Below, in pieces: positions 9,810 to 21,600 of a stretch of 64,000 nucleotides of DNA (positions are counted from its first letter, which is position 1; each line of letters starts with the position of its first letter). The translations under genes were made by a program, and so were the position numbers. Under the pieces are notes generated by a model, which was not told the DNA's origin, made no database searches, and was given only the letters and a program-made list of their open reading frames with translations. This DNA is from Pachyseris speciosa. Its lineage: Eukaryota > Cnidaria > Anthozoa > Scleractinia > Pachyseridae. The stretch covers positions 284,501 to 348,500 of the forward strand of contig JAEMWC010000103.1 of the NCBI GenBank assembly GCA_016490735.1, in the 5' to 3' direction.

Positions 9810-10900
9810 TTTAAAGGAAGGGGAGATTGCACAGCACTGGAAAAAGGGGCATTTTCTATGTTGAGAAATTCGTGGTTCATGGGCCAATTCTGGTGGCGTT
9901 CTGCGGTAGAATTTTGGTTTTACCAAAGCTGTTCTGTTCTCCTAGCGGTGCCTTCGTGGGTTGAAATAGAAGAATATATAATTATTTTCTATCTCTCTCA
10001 GAAAGACACACTTCTCTTGTGACTGTCGAATTCAATACGTCAAAGAGAAAGGTGTAGTGTCAATTATCCTTTTTTTGAAGGTTGTTTTAAATTTGTCATC
10101 TTTCGGTATTTAAGCTTACGTGTGCTCAATAACTTGTCATTGAGATACATTAAGCAATTCTGTGCGTTAAGACATGAAACTGTACTCGTTTTTGTTGTAG
10201 AAATCAGTGCAAAGAGATTTTTCTTGAAAATCTTGAAGTTTCCGCCCAGGTATAAGATTTGTTTTCTTTCCTTAACAGAACGCCCTGCTTATATATCCGG
10301 CTTGAGTAGCTGATTGCAATAACTTGTGGTTAGATTAATACTGTTAATAGCTCTTTTAGAGTAAGCTTAAGTGATTAATACGGGATTTATCTTGCACCTA
10401 TAAACTCGGACAGCTAGAAGTATAGCAATTAGCAGTTATTGGACGAGGTTGAGCAAAATATCGGGATTTGTCAGTGGCGAGCGGTATCTGCGAGATACTG
10501 GGAAATTACGATATTTTGCGAAAACCGAGTTCAATAATAGCTTTATCATTCGACCACTGAGCTTGTTTTTCATAATTATTTTCGGGAAGCGTGAAACGAT
10601 TTGCCATTTTTCACTGAGGATGGACGCATGGACACAACTACGCATGAGCAGAATATTATTTTCAACTATATCACAGTTGGACGGTAATGTAGGGTTATTG
10701 TGGGGTTCCTGTATAAACTTATGGTGAATTGATTAAATTTGAGGTACGGTTAGTGTCATTTCTGTCTTCAGCTTATTGACTACGACTCCGTCAAGTTAGG
10801 ATGCCCCTTCACAGCACTGAAGAATGAACCATTTAAACCAACCATTGACCTGTCAGTTGTCAAGTAGTTAGCCTGCGAACTCAAACAAGCCAGCTTGCTT
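9810..10900. other. No recognisable gene
   Basis: Short frames only, no domain recognised. A small imperfect palindrome around AAATATCGGGATTT / AAATTACGATATTT lies near 10456-10518. Confidence 0.45.
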
Positions 10901-10913
10901 TGGTGGGTCTTTA

Positions 10914-11213
10914 TAGAGCGCTTTTCAATTGAGTGTCGTAAAACCAAAACCAAAGCAAAGCAATTACTCTGTCTGTGACCAATCACAACAGAAGTAAGCA
11001 GTGCAATGAGCCAATCAGAATACGAAGCAATTACACGTAACCGGCGTCAAGCGCGGGAAATGGGCGCGTGCAAGTCGCAATTGGTTTTGATTTTGTTTCT
11101 CAGTGGTTGAGAAAGTGGCGCGAGTTTTCCTGGCCAATCACAGACTGAGCGAAGCAATGCAAAACCAAAGCAAAACCGTAATTACTTTCAACACTTAATT
11201 GAAAACCGCTCTA
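10914..11213. mobile_element. MITE with TAGAGCG termini (about 300 bp)
   Basis: Begins TAGAGCGCTTTTCAATTGAG and ends with the near reverse complement CTTAATTGAAAACCGCTCTA. The interior has CCAATCA words and AAAACCAAAGCAAA repeats. A related truncated segment recurs near 26800-26900. The target duplication is unclear. Confidence 0.75.
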
Positions 11214-11620
11214 AATGTGAAGTAAAACTAATAAGCAAAGAACCGCCGACGATGATGCTGCTAGTTTACGTAGGATCTACAAGATATCTAGTCAGCCAAA
11301 AATAAACCTTAATAAATCTTTGCCAAACTTGACGCATTCTCATTTTGGAAGTATGCCGGAATTGAAATAGTGGAATAGACGGTCTTCTTGTTCTTTTGGG
11401 GCCTATTCTCTTTACGTAATGAACGGAATATCACTTTGTTTATTTAATATCCGATAGCTGAATGAATTCAATGAACAGAATTACGGTTTATTCGAAATTA
11501 CTGGAGATATATTCGTTTTTCTGGGAAAATTTGGCGGGAAAATTCGTGCGCGGCCCGCCAAGCCCTAACGTCACCGAGCTTTAGACACTCTTCCCAAAAT
11601 ATGTTACTTATGAAACCGTG
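11214..11620. other. No recognisable gene
   Basis: Only short frames; nothing recognised. Confidence 0.45.
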
Positions 11621-11627
11621 TGGCGCT

Positions 11628-12210
11628 TTTGGTGGATAATAACTGGTTTGGTGAAATATATGAAGAAAAATTTGAGCGCCATATGATAATAATGTCAGAC
11701 GTTTCGAGGTTGACAGACATGCCCATGGAGCGCCATTTTGCATCACCTGATCACTCCGCTAATGATATTCTTTTTTCCCCGTTGTCCGTTCTGACATCCA
11801 GAGTACCTTGGGGAGGCGCCGTTTACATCCAGGAGGCCTCAACGACGAGTTTAACTTTATTTGAAGCTTTCAACAAACATACCCATATGTATATACAGAC
11901 ATACATACAACCTTTATTTTTACACGATATTACTGAATTCAGAACTACAAGTTTGTGGGGTTGTGTGCAAAAATTACAAATAAAATAAATAAATAAAAAT
12001 AAATCACTATTAATTCTAGGGAAATGAAATCGTTCAATCATAAAATACACGAGAAGAAGAAAATTTGAAAAATGTGAAGCACGCGATTTTTTCAGTTGCT
12101 TTTTTTTTCCACTGATAAAGACGCAGCACCCTCGAAACGTCTGGACATCATTATCATTTGGTGCTCAAAGTTTTCTTCAAATATTTCATCAAACCAGTTA
12201 ATATCCGCTA
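11628..12210. repeat. Inverted pair of about 75 bp, probable PLE 3'-end relic
   Basis: The segment 11628-11705 (TAATAACTGGTTTGGTGAAA...GACGTTTCGAGG) recurs inverted at 12130-12208 at roughly 85% identity by eye. The right copy continues into CACTGATAAAGACGCAGCAC, which resembles PLE 3'-end sequence with a mutated hammerhead-type core. No coding sequence survives between them. Confidence 0.5.
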
Positions 12211-13025
12211 ACAGTATTCTGTTTTCAGGATACGCGTTCTCTTGGAAAACTGTATTCTGCCTATTTTATTTCTAAACCGAGGCAGGAATAACAAGAACAA
12301 CGTAAAAGAACGCACCCTAAAACCCTAACTTTCACCATTCGACTATCCGGATTGGATGGTAGACGGTATTTTCCTCTAGCGTGAATTACGAAATCTCGAA
12401 CCGTGATCCCCCTAAACAAAGAAAACCATTGGCACCTTTATAATACGTGCCTCCTTGAAAGAAAATTCCGTCACCAATTTTTTTAATGCTTCTCAGATAT
12501 GACGGAGAAACGTTTGTCAAAGAAGTAGATGCAAACTATGTTTTGTGGGAAAGTTTCACGTACAGCGCATCTATGAAGGAGGTATTGTTTAGTTGAATTG
12601 ATGGCTAGGGTAAGTTTCTTAAAGCACCGCGGTGTCGCATTGACTGATGAGTGCTATGTCGCTCTGTGAGGCAGGTGTCCAAGTTGAGTCGAGGTGAAAA
12701 TCGGGTCCGAGAGTAAAATGAATAGTGAGGAGAGAGACAATAAAGAGCGAGGAGAGGGAGCAAGCTGAGCCATAACCTGCGGAGCGAAATCGTGAAGGAT
12801 AGGTGCAAAGCAAGTGACTACTAGCAGTCCGTTAGTTGTTCTTAGAGACAGTAAAGCGAGCGAAAAATCCCTCAGGAAACTAAGGAACTACTCGTAGTCT
12901 ATAATGAGAGAGGGGAGGGGAGATAGGGGAGAGCGTATACCAACACGTGTGGGATAAGGCAAAAGGTCTGGGAGAGTAAACGCGAAGGTGAAACCAAACG
13001 GGAATGGAGAGAGAGCGTGCATTGC

Positions 13026-13104
<79 letters not shown>

Positions 13105-13900
13105 AAAGCGAAAGAGGGAAGAATTAAGGTGGGGCTTAAGGTGAATTGGAGTGAAATTTTAAGGATTTTAAAGAAGGGATTAAAATGTACAAAAATGTTT
13201 TGAAGCACCACCAGACAGTTGACACACCACAAGGGCACTGAAGGTTGCTGGGGAACTGTTTTGGTGCCCATTTAGTACTTTTCCACTTCAAATTCCAATT
13301 TTAAGTCTTCATTAAATCTTCAAAATTCCCTATTTCCCTAAATTTAACTAATCCTTCTAGAAAAACTATCTCTTCCCAAATATGCCCAAAAATCACCAAA
13401 AAATTCACAAAATATCCCAAGTTACAGCTTCGTGGGATGAGCGTAGAGATTTTGGATTGCTTGAAACGCGAACGGGATATTAACGTCAAATCCATGTTAA
13501 GCGTTGCAAAAACGGTGTTTAGGTTAAGTCCCGCCTTAAGTGCTAGAAGGGGGAAGCGCATCGGAGGAGAATTTAGCTTATATAGCTGAACGAGAGAAAG
13601 CCAAAAGTTAGAGCGACAGTGTTGCAGACAGAGCGCAAAGCAAAAGGTAGTAGCAGAAACGCAACCATTTTCTTTACACTTTATTCTGTAAAGGCTGGAT
13701 GTGTCAACGAGGCGCAGAACTGGGAAAAGATGGTGAAATCTATGCAAGGACCTCACAAGAAAGCAGCTTGGTCTAAAGAGGTGTGCAAAATCATTTTAAA
13801 ATCGTGATGTATTGTTCAGGCTGAGTGCGGTGAAAAGAAGTTCTTTGTACAATAATTGTAAATACATCAAATTATTAGCCAGGGTTGGTTTTATATCTTA
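12211..13900. other. Purine-biased sequence without a recognised gene
   Basis: The plus strand of 12650-13130 is strongly AG-rich (GAGAGAGACAATAAAGAGCG-like text) around the (GA)n tract. The longest frames here are low-complexity products of that bias. No domain or splice structure was seen. Confidence 0.5.
13028..13102 (+). repeat. (AG)n microsatellite
   Basis: About 37 uninterrupted AG units. Confidence 0.97.
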
Positions 13901-13902
13901 TA

Positions 13903-13946
<44 letters not shown>

Positions 13947-13962
13947 AATGATGATGATGATG
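13903..13962 (+). repeat. (ATG)n microsatellite
   Basis: About 20 ATG units, with one interruption (ATA) near 13946. Confidence 0.95.
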
Positions 13963-14414
13963 TTCATTGATAATCATTAACATCATTGAAGTAATCGATA
14001 TTTTCTCAGTCGAGTATCTATTTATAATTCAAAGGCCCTTCTGTTCTGAATATAGTCAAAGACATTTACTTTTCATTGCATTATTTCAATTAAACAGAAT
14101 TTCCGCAGCTGTTTCGAGGATCCTACAAACAGTTCTGCGAGTATAGTTGATCTCAATCAACCTTATGAGATCCTCAACAGTTCTGCGGCCTCTTGCCATG
14201 TCATCCGGAGTGATGTCGGCATGTTTGTCTTCACTATGAAAGTCATTGATCTAGAATTCAGGTGAGCCAAGCATGACCTGCTGCCGTCTAAATGCGCTTT
14301 CCATTTTTCAGACCAGGATGACCAGAACGAATAGTTAGTGAATAGAATCCACTATTTTGAACGGCTGTATCAGCAAAGTTCCCAAAGTTGAGTACAGCAT
14401 TCTGAAAATTATAT

Positions 14415-14550
14415 AATAATTTAATAATAATAATTTAGAACTTATATAGCGCATTTTCCATGTGTATATGATCAAATGCGCTTTACAAGCAGATAAAATT
14501 GGAATTTGGAAATGTTGGTTTTTGTGAAGAGGGGAAAACCGGAGAACCCG

Positions 14551-14594
<44 letters not shown>

Positions 14595-14650
14595 AACCCA
14601 CATATGACGTCGAGTCTGGGAAACGAACCTGGGCCACATTGCGAAAACAA
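14415..14650 (-). mobile_element. Probable tRNA-derived SINE, truncated
   Basis: The minus strand holds a B-box-like GGTTCGTTTCCCAGACTCG at about 14609-14628, followed by a body containing GGTTTTTCTCCGGGTTCTCC and ending in an AT-rich tail near 14420-14450. The tail block with TATATAGCGC resembles one at 16630-16660. The A box was not found, so the head is truncated. Moderate confidence. Confidence 0.45.
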
Positions 14651-14980
14651 TCCCAGGTTATGAGCAAGGAGATTGGGGGAGAAGAAAATATGACCAAGGG
14701 GTGGGCGTCAAGCAGAGAGACGAAGGAGATCCCCTTCTCTGCCCCCCCCCCCCACCCCCTTGATTCGCCTCAGCTCTCCACGGTTTGAAAATACAAGATG
14801 GTGTCCTCTCGCCCGTAAAAAAAGCGCCTGGACTGCAGGCTGATATGGAAGGAACTCGAAAACCCGGTACAACCAATCATTCAAACCTTACGTTGTCAAT
14901 AATTGTACCTTGTTGTAAATAGGATTGAAATTTTGCCAGTTATCAGTTTCCCAGTTAGGAGGCCAGATACAGTCAGTGTA

Positions 14981-15155
14981 CAGTGGAAACTCGATTTAAC
15001 GAACCTCTACATAACGAAATCCTTGTTATAACGAACGATATTCTTCAGCCTGGCCTTTTAAGATGTATGGAAAAGGACCTTGGTATAACGAACTCTTGAT
15101 ATAACGGACCAATTTCCCTAGTCCCTTGGTATTTCGTTAAATCGAGGTTCCACTG
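14981..15155. mobile_element. pogo/Tigger-like MITE (175 bp)
   Basis: Begins CAGTGGAAACTCGATTTAAC and ends with the near-perfect reverse complement of that sequence, closing ...CCACTG. TA flanks both sides (14979-14980 and 15156-15157). ATAACGAA is repeated internally. Confidence 0.85.
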
Positions 15156-16144
15156 TAAATGGAACTGAAATCAAAACGAAGTATTTATTCGTCTCACTAA
15201 GCGCTCCTAGGCTACCAGAGGTAAGATGTCAGGAACCATAGAGCACTAAAGTGATGATGACGTCACAAAAACTAATTCTGTGAAATTATGGGATTTGTTC
15301 GGATAATCAGAAAGAACACGATAAGAACGACCTACTTGCAAAAATCAGCATTTTCTTACAGTTTGAGAGCGACTGAGATAATAGCACCGTTATGATCTGC
15401 TAACTCCATACGAATCCTACTAAATTTTACTTAGTTCCTAACGTTATGAGCCAAGTCAAATTTAAAAGGATTTGTATGGAGTCAGCAGACCATAACAGTG
15501 CTAATATCTCAGAGTCAATTTGCCTTTAAATGCTCATTTTTGGCAAGTTAGCATTTTTCACCTTGCTCTGAGCAAGTCCCATACTTCCAAAAATTCTAAT
15601 ATTTGTGACGTCACACTTTAGCACTCTATTGTGAAGAAATCAGTTCCTGGTAACTACGACGGAGCTCTTGCGAATATTCACTCCATACGTTTTTTGCACT
15701 GTCGAGTACCAAGACTTATCAGTGACTTTCCGTGGCAGCTTTTGTAATCTGACGGTGGAGTTTGCTGTTCAAGTGATTGGTGAGCGGAGCTCGGTGCGGG
15801 AGATCCCCTCTTTTGTTGTCCTTGGTTCATCATGCTTGACCATCGTTGCTATGGTTTTATCCGCGTACTACACTAGTGTTTTCTGTCGGACTTAACATGG
15901 GCTTGATGCGGCAAGAGATTTAGTTTCGCCTAGAAAGGACGCAGAAAAAGCTTCCGCCTTTTGTTGTCTTTCTGTAAAGTTATGAGAAGGCTGGTCGACT
16001 AGTTTCCGAAATAGTAAGATCTGCTCTTTTGACTATTTTACGAATATTTCAGTCTTGCCTTTCTACGAAAGTTTATACGGTATGCATTTTGTTATGAAGT
16101 CTGAAATTGGTAAATAAAAAATGATTATTTATGGCGAAGCGTTG

Positions 16145-16988
16145 ACTTTCTTGTTCAGGCACACAGCCACTCTCCATGGTTACAATAAGAATTTAAATAA
16201 TTGCCAAAAAGTGGACAGCAGTATAGTCACAATAGCTTTTAGATATAAAACGATGGTTTTAAATGTTACAGACAAGTTTCAGCAGAAATGTTTGCCTTCT
16301 TCAGTGCAAGTGTTACAGGAGATAAAAATCTGAATGTAAGAAGCTTTTCCTTCAAAGTTGGTCTCGTTAAAACTATCGTTGACAGGACCTGTAAAATTAA
16401 CAACGCGTGGAAGGGCTTCCACGAAAACACCAAGACTTAATATCCTGAAGAGAAATCTCTTTCCCAGCCACTTTGTTAAAAACGTTGGAAATAACTTCCT
16501 CACAAAAACGCAATTTCAGAATGTTTCGCCAAACAAAGTAAACGGAACAACAACATTTTACTTAATCTTCCCTACGTGGGCGGGTTTTCCATGCAACGAC
16601 ATAATTTATAATTATAACAATCATTTAAACTTTTATATAGCGCTTATACATCACTGTTCTGTGCGCTTTTCAAAAATCATAGAATATTCAAACTTTATAC
16701 TTTTACGTAAAAATTTAAACAAATTGAAATTTATACTAAATTATCACGCAGAAACGCCTAAGGGGTAAAGAAAGACGATATTGCAATAACATAGACATCA
16801 AATTGGTTTTCTCTTAATTAAAAATAGGATCCGTTAAGACTGGAAGATACTATCCCTAGTGTGCTTCGTTCAGGGGTTGTGCATAAATTTTCTTGTGCTG
16901 CTTGTAATTGTGACTTTCCTGTTGTTTAGACCTTTTGGCAATATTAAAATTCTTGTTGTAACCATGGAGAGTGGCTGTGTGAAGCCAG
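16145..16988. repeat. Inverted pair with enclosed hammerhead-type motif (copy A)
   Basis: About 60 bp at 16145-16205 (CACAGCCACTCTCCATGG...) recurs inverted at 16925-16988. The interval carries a minus-strand hammerhead-like motif and a TATATAGCGC block. This resembles the duplicated, inverted ends of PLEs without the coding region. Copy B has the same at 43084-43927. Confidence 0.65.
16264..16315 (-). ncRNA. Hammerhead-like motif, copy A
   Basis: Minus strand: stem I half TTGCA, core CTGAAGA, stem II, GAAA, A-CTTG-T stem III, cleavage C, then TGTAA closing stem I with a G-U wobble. In copy A stem II is weakened (GGCAAACATTTCTGC), whereas B and C keep GCAG/CTGC, so this copy is probably impaired. 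Confidence 0.55.
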
Positions 16989-17579
16989 AAGGGTACTTGG
17001 TAGCGACGATCTATATTAATACGTTCATCACCAAGCAGTATTTATGAGTGCCGTGTCTCTGGAAGGTGAGTAAAATACTTTGCAAACTTCTGTACTTTAT
17101 TTAAGACAGTGACTGATACGACGCTAGACCAGACCTATACATACCGCTCAGCTCAAGAGAGGAAACAAAAGAGAGCGGCTCTTTCACGGTTTAGGAAGTT
17201 GAGCTAGGAAAACAGTATATTCAGGTGGCCATAATGCACTCCACATTCATGTACATACACAAGTGATATCCTGTAATATACGGAAGTTCGTGTGTCGAGG
17301 TTTTTTTGGCTGTCAATTTGTTGAATAATAACACAGTTATCCAGCTCAAAATTGCGTAACTTCCCCTGATTTTAGCCAGCTAGTTTTATGGTTTCATCGG
17401 CTAACAATTAAACAATCATCCTGCGAAATGGCGCGGAACATCGCCTGATAGCCGACGAAGTAGCCCGTGCAACCAGGCGTTCTTATTTGGGGGAGCATTG
17501 TCCTTCTGAGATCGTAGCTACTTACATACTTTTCAAAAAGACAATTCACAGGACATTGTAAAAGATGATAATAAGTAAG

Positions 17580-17930
17580 TTCAACTCAAACTGTGATAAC
17601 TCTTGAGGCAAAATGCAACAGCAACTCAAAGTGTAATAACTTTTGACACAAAATGTAACAGTAACTCAAACATGTAATAACTTACTCAGAATAATTATAA
17701 CTTTTGTCACAAAATGTAAACGTAATGTAATAAGTTTTGACGCAAAATGTAATAGTAACTCAAAATGTAATAACTTCTGTCGCAAACTGCAAACATGTAT
17801 GTAATAACATTTGGCAAGCCGTCTGTAATAGTAACTCAAAATGTGATAACTTTTGACGCAAAATGTAATAGTAGCTCAAAATGTAATAACTTTTGAAGCA
17901 AAGTGCAATAGTAACTCAAAATGTAATATG
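17580..17930 (+). repeat. Tandem 40-bp repeat, family 1 (copy A)
   Basis: Degenerate tandem units of 40 bp built on GTAATAACTTTTGACGCAAA followed by ATGTAATAGTAACTCAAAAT, roughly eight copies. It adjoins the left side of the foldback element and has no counterpart on its right. Confidence 0.85.
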
Positions 17931-18790
17931 AGGTTAGCTATGGTTGCTGGAATGTTGCAATATTCAATACGAACAATTTTGTATTCAATGTTTCAATATT
18001 TTATTCAATAAACCAAAATTATATTCAATGTTTCAATATTTTATTCAATAAACCAAAATTATATTCAATATTTCGATATTTTATTCAATGAACCAAAATT
18101 TTATTCAATGTTTCCGTATTTTGTTCAATAAACCAAAATTATATTCAGTGGCTTGATATTTTGTTCAATAAACCGAAATTATATTCAATGCTTCGCATTC
18201 GTATTCAGTAAATCAAATTTATATTCAATATCTCCCAATAAAATATGTATTGGAATAAAGATTTGTTTGCGTTTAATTTGCATTCAATGCGCGCTTGTTC
18301 AATTCAATAACTGATTTTTGTTCAATAATTTCTGCTGTCCATCCTGGTCAGCGGATGATGGACGACCCTGTAGTTACCCTATGTATGAGAACACCTAAAC
18401 ATGGCGGCCGATGCTATGTGCCTGGTCGGTGCTACGTGCGTGATAGTGCTTTCGTCTTTTAGATATAACCTGCTTCCATAAAGCCACACTTCTCTTTAGT
18501 AGACTCGTAATGGTATTATCTGTCCTGCGTTCACTGCTCGATATGGATTTGTTCTTCGATAAACACCAATCAAGTTCTAGGTCAGCTACGTACTTTTTTT
18601 GCGGAAATGTATCAATACTGAAACGAGAAAGTAAACCACTGGGTTTACCTCGGTGTAAAAACCTGGCGAGATTTTCTTTGTCTTACGAGGTATTGTTGTG
18701 CTGTACGCTTTTGTTTTGAATGTTTTGTTTTCTTTGTTTTACGTCATTCGTGAGTTTCCAAACCACTTGAGACTGTAAGCTCGCCAGACT

Positions 18791-18955
18791 TTGGATCAAG
18801 CGGGGAGAAACCATTTCGGATGTTGTGGTTTCTACACCTGGACAGATATTGCTAAGATGCTACGAATTTCGCGGTGTACACTGTATAGAAGGATAAATGA
18901 GTTTAACCTGGAGAATTTAGGTGGGTTTTCGGACATTTCCTCGTTTCAGTATTCA
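18791..18955 (+). pseudogene. Helix-turn-helix segment of an integrase-like gene (copy A)
   Basis: The open segment reads HFGCCGFYTWTDIAKMLRIS then RCTLYRRINEFNLENLGGFS and DISS. The W-T-D-I-A-x-M-L-x-I-S-R-x-T-L-Y-R-R pattern is a classic helix-turn-helix. It resembles the N-terminal module of animal 'integrase core domain' proteins in which an HTH plus F..I.D precedes a DDE integrase. No integrase core follows; the frame runs into unrelated repeat at about 18955. Expressed function is unlikely. Confidence 0.5.
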
Positions 18956-19239
18956 TATATTTCCGCAAACAAAGTACACAGCTCAGGGGCAGATCTAGGG
19001 GGAGGGTGCAGGGGGTGCGCACCCCTCCCCCCCCAGAGATGACCTGCGGCTTTCTAATACAACTGGTATTCTGAAAAAAAAAACACTATGTGGTTTATTG
19101 GTGTTGATGTTATGTGATTGCCTAGGCAAAAGCCTTCGTCTTCGTATTCGCTATTAAAATTTGTTTGCGTCCGGTCACCAGTCAGTTACGCCATTCCTTA
19201 GTGGTGCACCCCCTCCTAAAAAAAGTCCTGGATCCGTCC

Positions 19240-19473
19240 CTGCAGCTGACCTAGAACTTTGTTAGTGTTACCATCGAAGAACAAATCCATATCGAGCAGT
19301 GAACGCAGGACAGATAATACCATTTCGAGTCTACTAAAGAGAAGTGTGGCTTCGTGGAAGCCTAAGTCAGGGTTATCATCTTGGATTTCAATCTCCTCTA
19401 GCAGGTTATTTATAATAGACGAAAGCACTATCACGCACGTAGCACCGACCAGGCACATAGCATCGGCCGCCAT
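19240..19473 (-). pseudogene. N-terminal exon of the same integrase-like gene, in the right arm (copy A)
   Basis: Starts at an ATG in the foldback arm and reads MAADAMCLVGATCVIVLSSI, an acidic NNLLEEIEIQDDNPDLGF stretch, then MVLSVLRSLLDMDLFF and LGQLQ. The left arm carries the same start on the plus strand (18401), but a deletion near 18455-18475 breaks its frame. The product has no recognised domain alone; joined to the HTH it would resemble the N-terminus of integrase-like proteins. The joining is inference. Confidence 0.45.
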
Positions 19474-21402
19474 GTTTAGGTGTTCTCATACATAGGGTAA
19501 CTACAGGGTCGTCCATCATCCGCTGACCAGGATGGACAACAGAAATTATTGAACATAAAATCACGCATTGAACAAAAAATCAGTTATTGAATTGAACAAG
19601 CGCGCATTGAATACAAATAAAACGCAAACAAATCTTCATTCCAATACATATTTTATTGGGAGTTATTGAATATAAATTTGATTTACAGAATAAAAATGCG
19701 AAGCACTGAATATAATTTCGGTTTATTGAACAAAATATCAAGCCACTGAATATAATTTTTGTTTATTGAACAAAATATCGAAACATTGAATATAATTTTG
19801 GTTTATTAAATAAGATATCGAAACATTGAATATAATTTTGGTTTATTGAATAAAATATTGAAACATTGAATATAATTTTGGTTTATTGAATAAAATATTG
19901 AAACATTGAATACTAAATTGTTCGTATTGAATATTGCAACATTCCGGCAACCATAGTTAGCTGCAACAATGAATGAAAGTTTTCTTTCATTCATTGTTGC
20001 AGCTAACCTCATATTATTGCTCAAACGATCTGGAAAGTTTACAAACCGAATGCGGCGATAGACAGTATGCCGGAATATATAACGCAGGGAGCAATAATAC
20101 GCTCAAGAGCTAATTAGTACGCTGATGAACACGGTGAGAAAAGTAATAAATACTTTTTGAACTGAACTGAAGCTGTGTTAGAAAGTTAGTGGGGGATAAT
20201 GATGAATGCGAAATAATGACAATAATATATGACAGAGATCCATAGCTTTTATACAAATCTTTATAACAAAGAATCATGTGATCAGCACGGCGGCGTGTCG
20301 ACTGATGAGTTCCTCAAGAATGTAAATACTAAAATGTTAACAGACGAACAGATGGAATATTTGGAGAGAAAAATTGCAACAAACGAATATTTCGAAGCAT
20401 TAAAATCCTTTGAGAAAAACAAAACACCAGGGAATGATGGATTGACTGTGGAGTTTTATCTCGGATTCTGGCATCTCGTAGAGAAAACCCTTGTCAATGC
20501 CTTGAATTTCGCTCATGAACAGGGACAACTGTCAAACTCGCAAAAGCAAGCCTGGGAAGGTCAATACTCCACGGAGTTCGAATAATTGAAGATATTCTTG
20601 AATTTGCTATATTTACGCGGACAATTCAGGTATTCTTCTCGCAATCGATTTTGAGAAAGCATTCGACTCTTTGAATCATTCTTTCCTTCTTAAAATCTTG
20701 GAAAAAATTAAACTTCGGAACACAATTTATGCAATGGATCAGTCAAAACCTTCTACAATGACGTGTCAAGTTGTGTCTTAAACAATGGTTTACCACTGAT
20801 TTGTTCAACATTCAATGTGGCGTTTAAGGCAGGGCAATCCCTTGTCACCTATATTATTCATTTTGGCAATTGAAGTGCTTGCTTGTAGATATCGAGATGA
20901 TAAGGACATTAAAGGTATTTTAATTAATGAGAAGACGTCAAACTGACACATTTTGCCGATGACATGACTTGCTTTCTCAGAGATATTGCCTCATATCATC
21001 GTTTATTGGCAACTCCGCAGCTTTTTTCTTAATTCTCTAACCTCCGAGTCAATAATGAAAAAACGGAGATCTTTGCAATCGGCAGACAGATATCATTTGG
21101 GTCAAACTAGTATCTTCATAAAGTACGAAAATCAATTAAAATCCTGGGAATTGTGTTTGATTATCATACACCATCAAGGATGAAAGCAAATTTCGACTCT
21201 GTCCTTAAATCTATCAAGGATATATTTAATATATGTAAGTGGAAAGGGCTTACATTAATAGGAAGAATACAAATTAAAAAAAAATATATTATTATACCTA
21301 AAGTTTTAAGTAAAGCGGTGCTGATTGCAGTTACAGACGATTTGAGTACAGAGATCAACAAGTTAATTTATCATTTTATTTGGAAAGGCAATGATAAAAG
21401 AC

Positions 21403-21600
21403 GCCCTGCCACAAGGTAGGGTCCCGTGTCGCTTGTCTGAATTTTAAAATCTCCCGTGTCGGCGTTTAAATCGCTAATTCTCGGCCTTGATGCCACTGTC
21501 GGAATTTTGCCGAGAATGATGTCGCCTGTCAGGATTTCAGTTTCTGTGCTGTCGCTACTTTTTGGGCCATGTCGCTTGTCAGAATTTACCCTGGCAGGGC
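21403..21600. mobile_element. 198-bp MITE inside the L1-like pseudogene (copy A)
   Basis: Interrupts RT coding between a WKGND-K block and ALINDIE. Ends are GCCCTGCCA and TGGCAGGGC, with a further local palindrome at each end and repeats of GTCGCTTGTC/GTCGCCTGTC inside. Present at the same point in copy B (48322-48508), so it predates the duplication. No clear target duplication. Confidence 0.65.

Larger units (their letters stand above)
17925..20020. mobile_element. Foldback-type element with about 0.65-kb inverted arms (copy A)
   Basis: Left arm 17925-18590 and right arm 19245-20020 are inverted copies. From outside in, each arm has AATATGAGGTTAGCT, the TATGGTTGCCGGAATGTTGC block, a tandem 40-bp repeat (TTTCAATATTTTATTCAATA + AACCAAAATTATATTCAATG), a CGACCCTGTAGTTACCCTAT block, then the start of a gene beginning ATGGCGGCCGATGC. 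The unpaired centre encodes a helix-turn-helix segment. Tandem subterminal repeats in long inverted arms recall Drosophila FB elements. The right arm also contains an extra perfect palindrome at 19960-20011. Confidence 0.8.

Noticed and set aside
12112..12150. Hammerhead ribozyme
   Set aside because: The core reads CTGATAA instead of CTGANGA and stem II does not pair; kept only as a possible PLE relic.
12888..13271. Open frame with a long Leu-Ser repeat
   Set aside because: It is a translation of the (AG)n microsatellite and flanking purine-rich DNA.
13301..13756. 151-residue minus-strand frame
   Set aside because: No recognised domain, no splice support and repetitive surroundings.
15668..15895. 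75-residue frame present in copies A, B and C
   Set aside because: Open in all three with only a few changes, but it has no convincing domain and could be open by recency; not called as a gene without evidence of expression.
16358..16768. 136-residue frame conserved in copies A and B
   Set aside because: It lies across PLE-terminal and repeat sequence, the conservation reflects the recent duplication, and no domain is visible.
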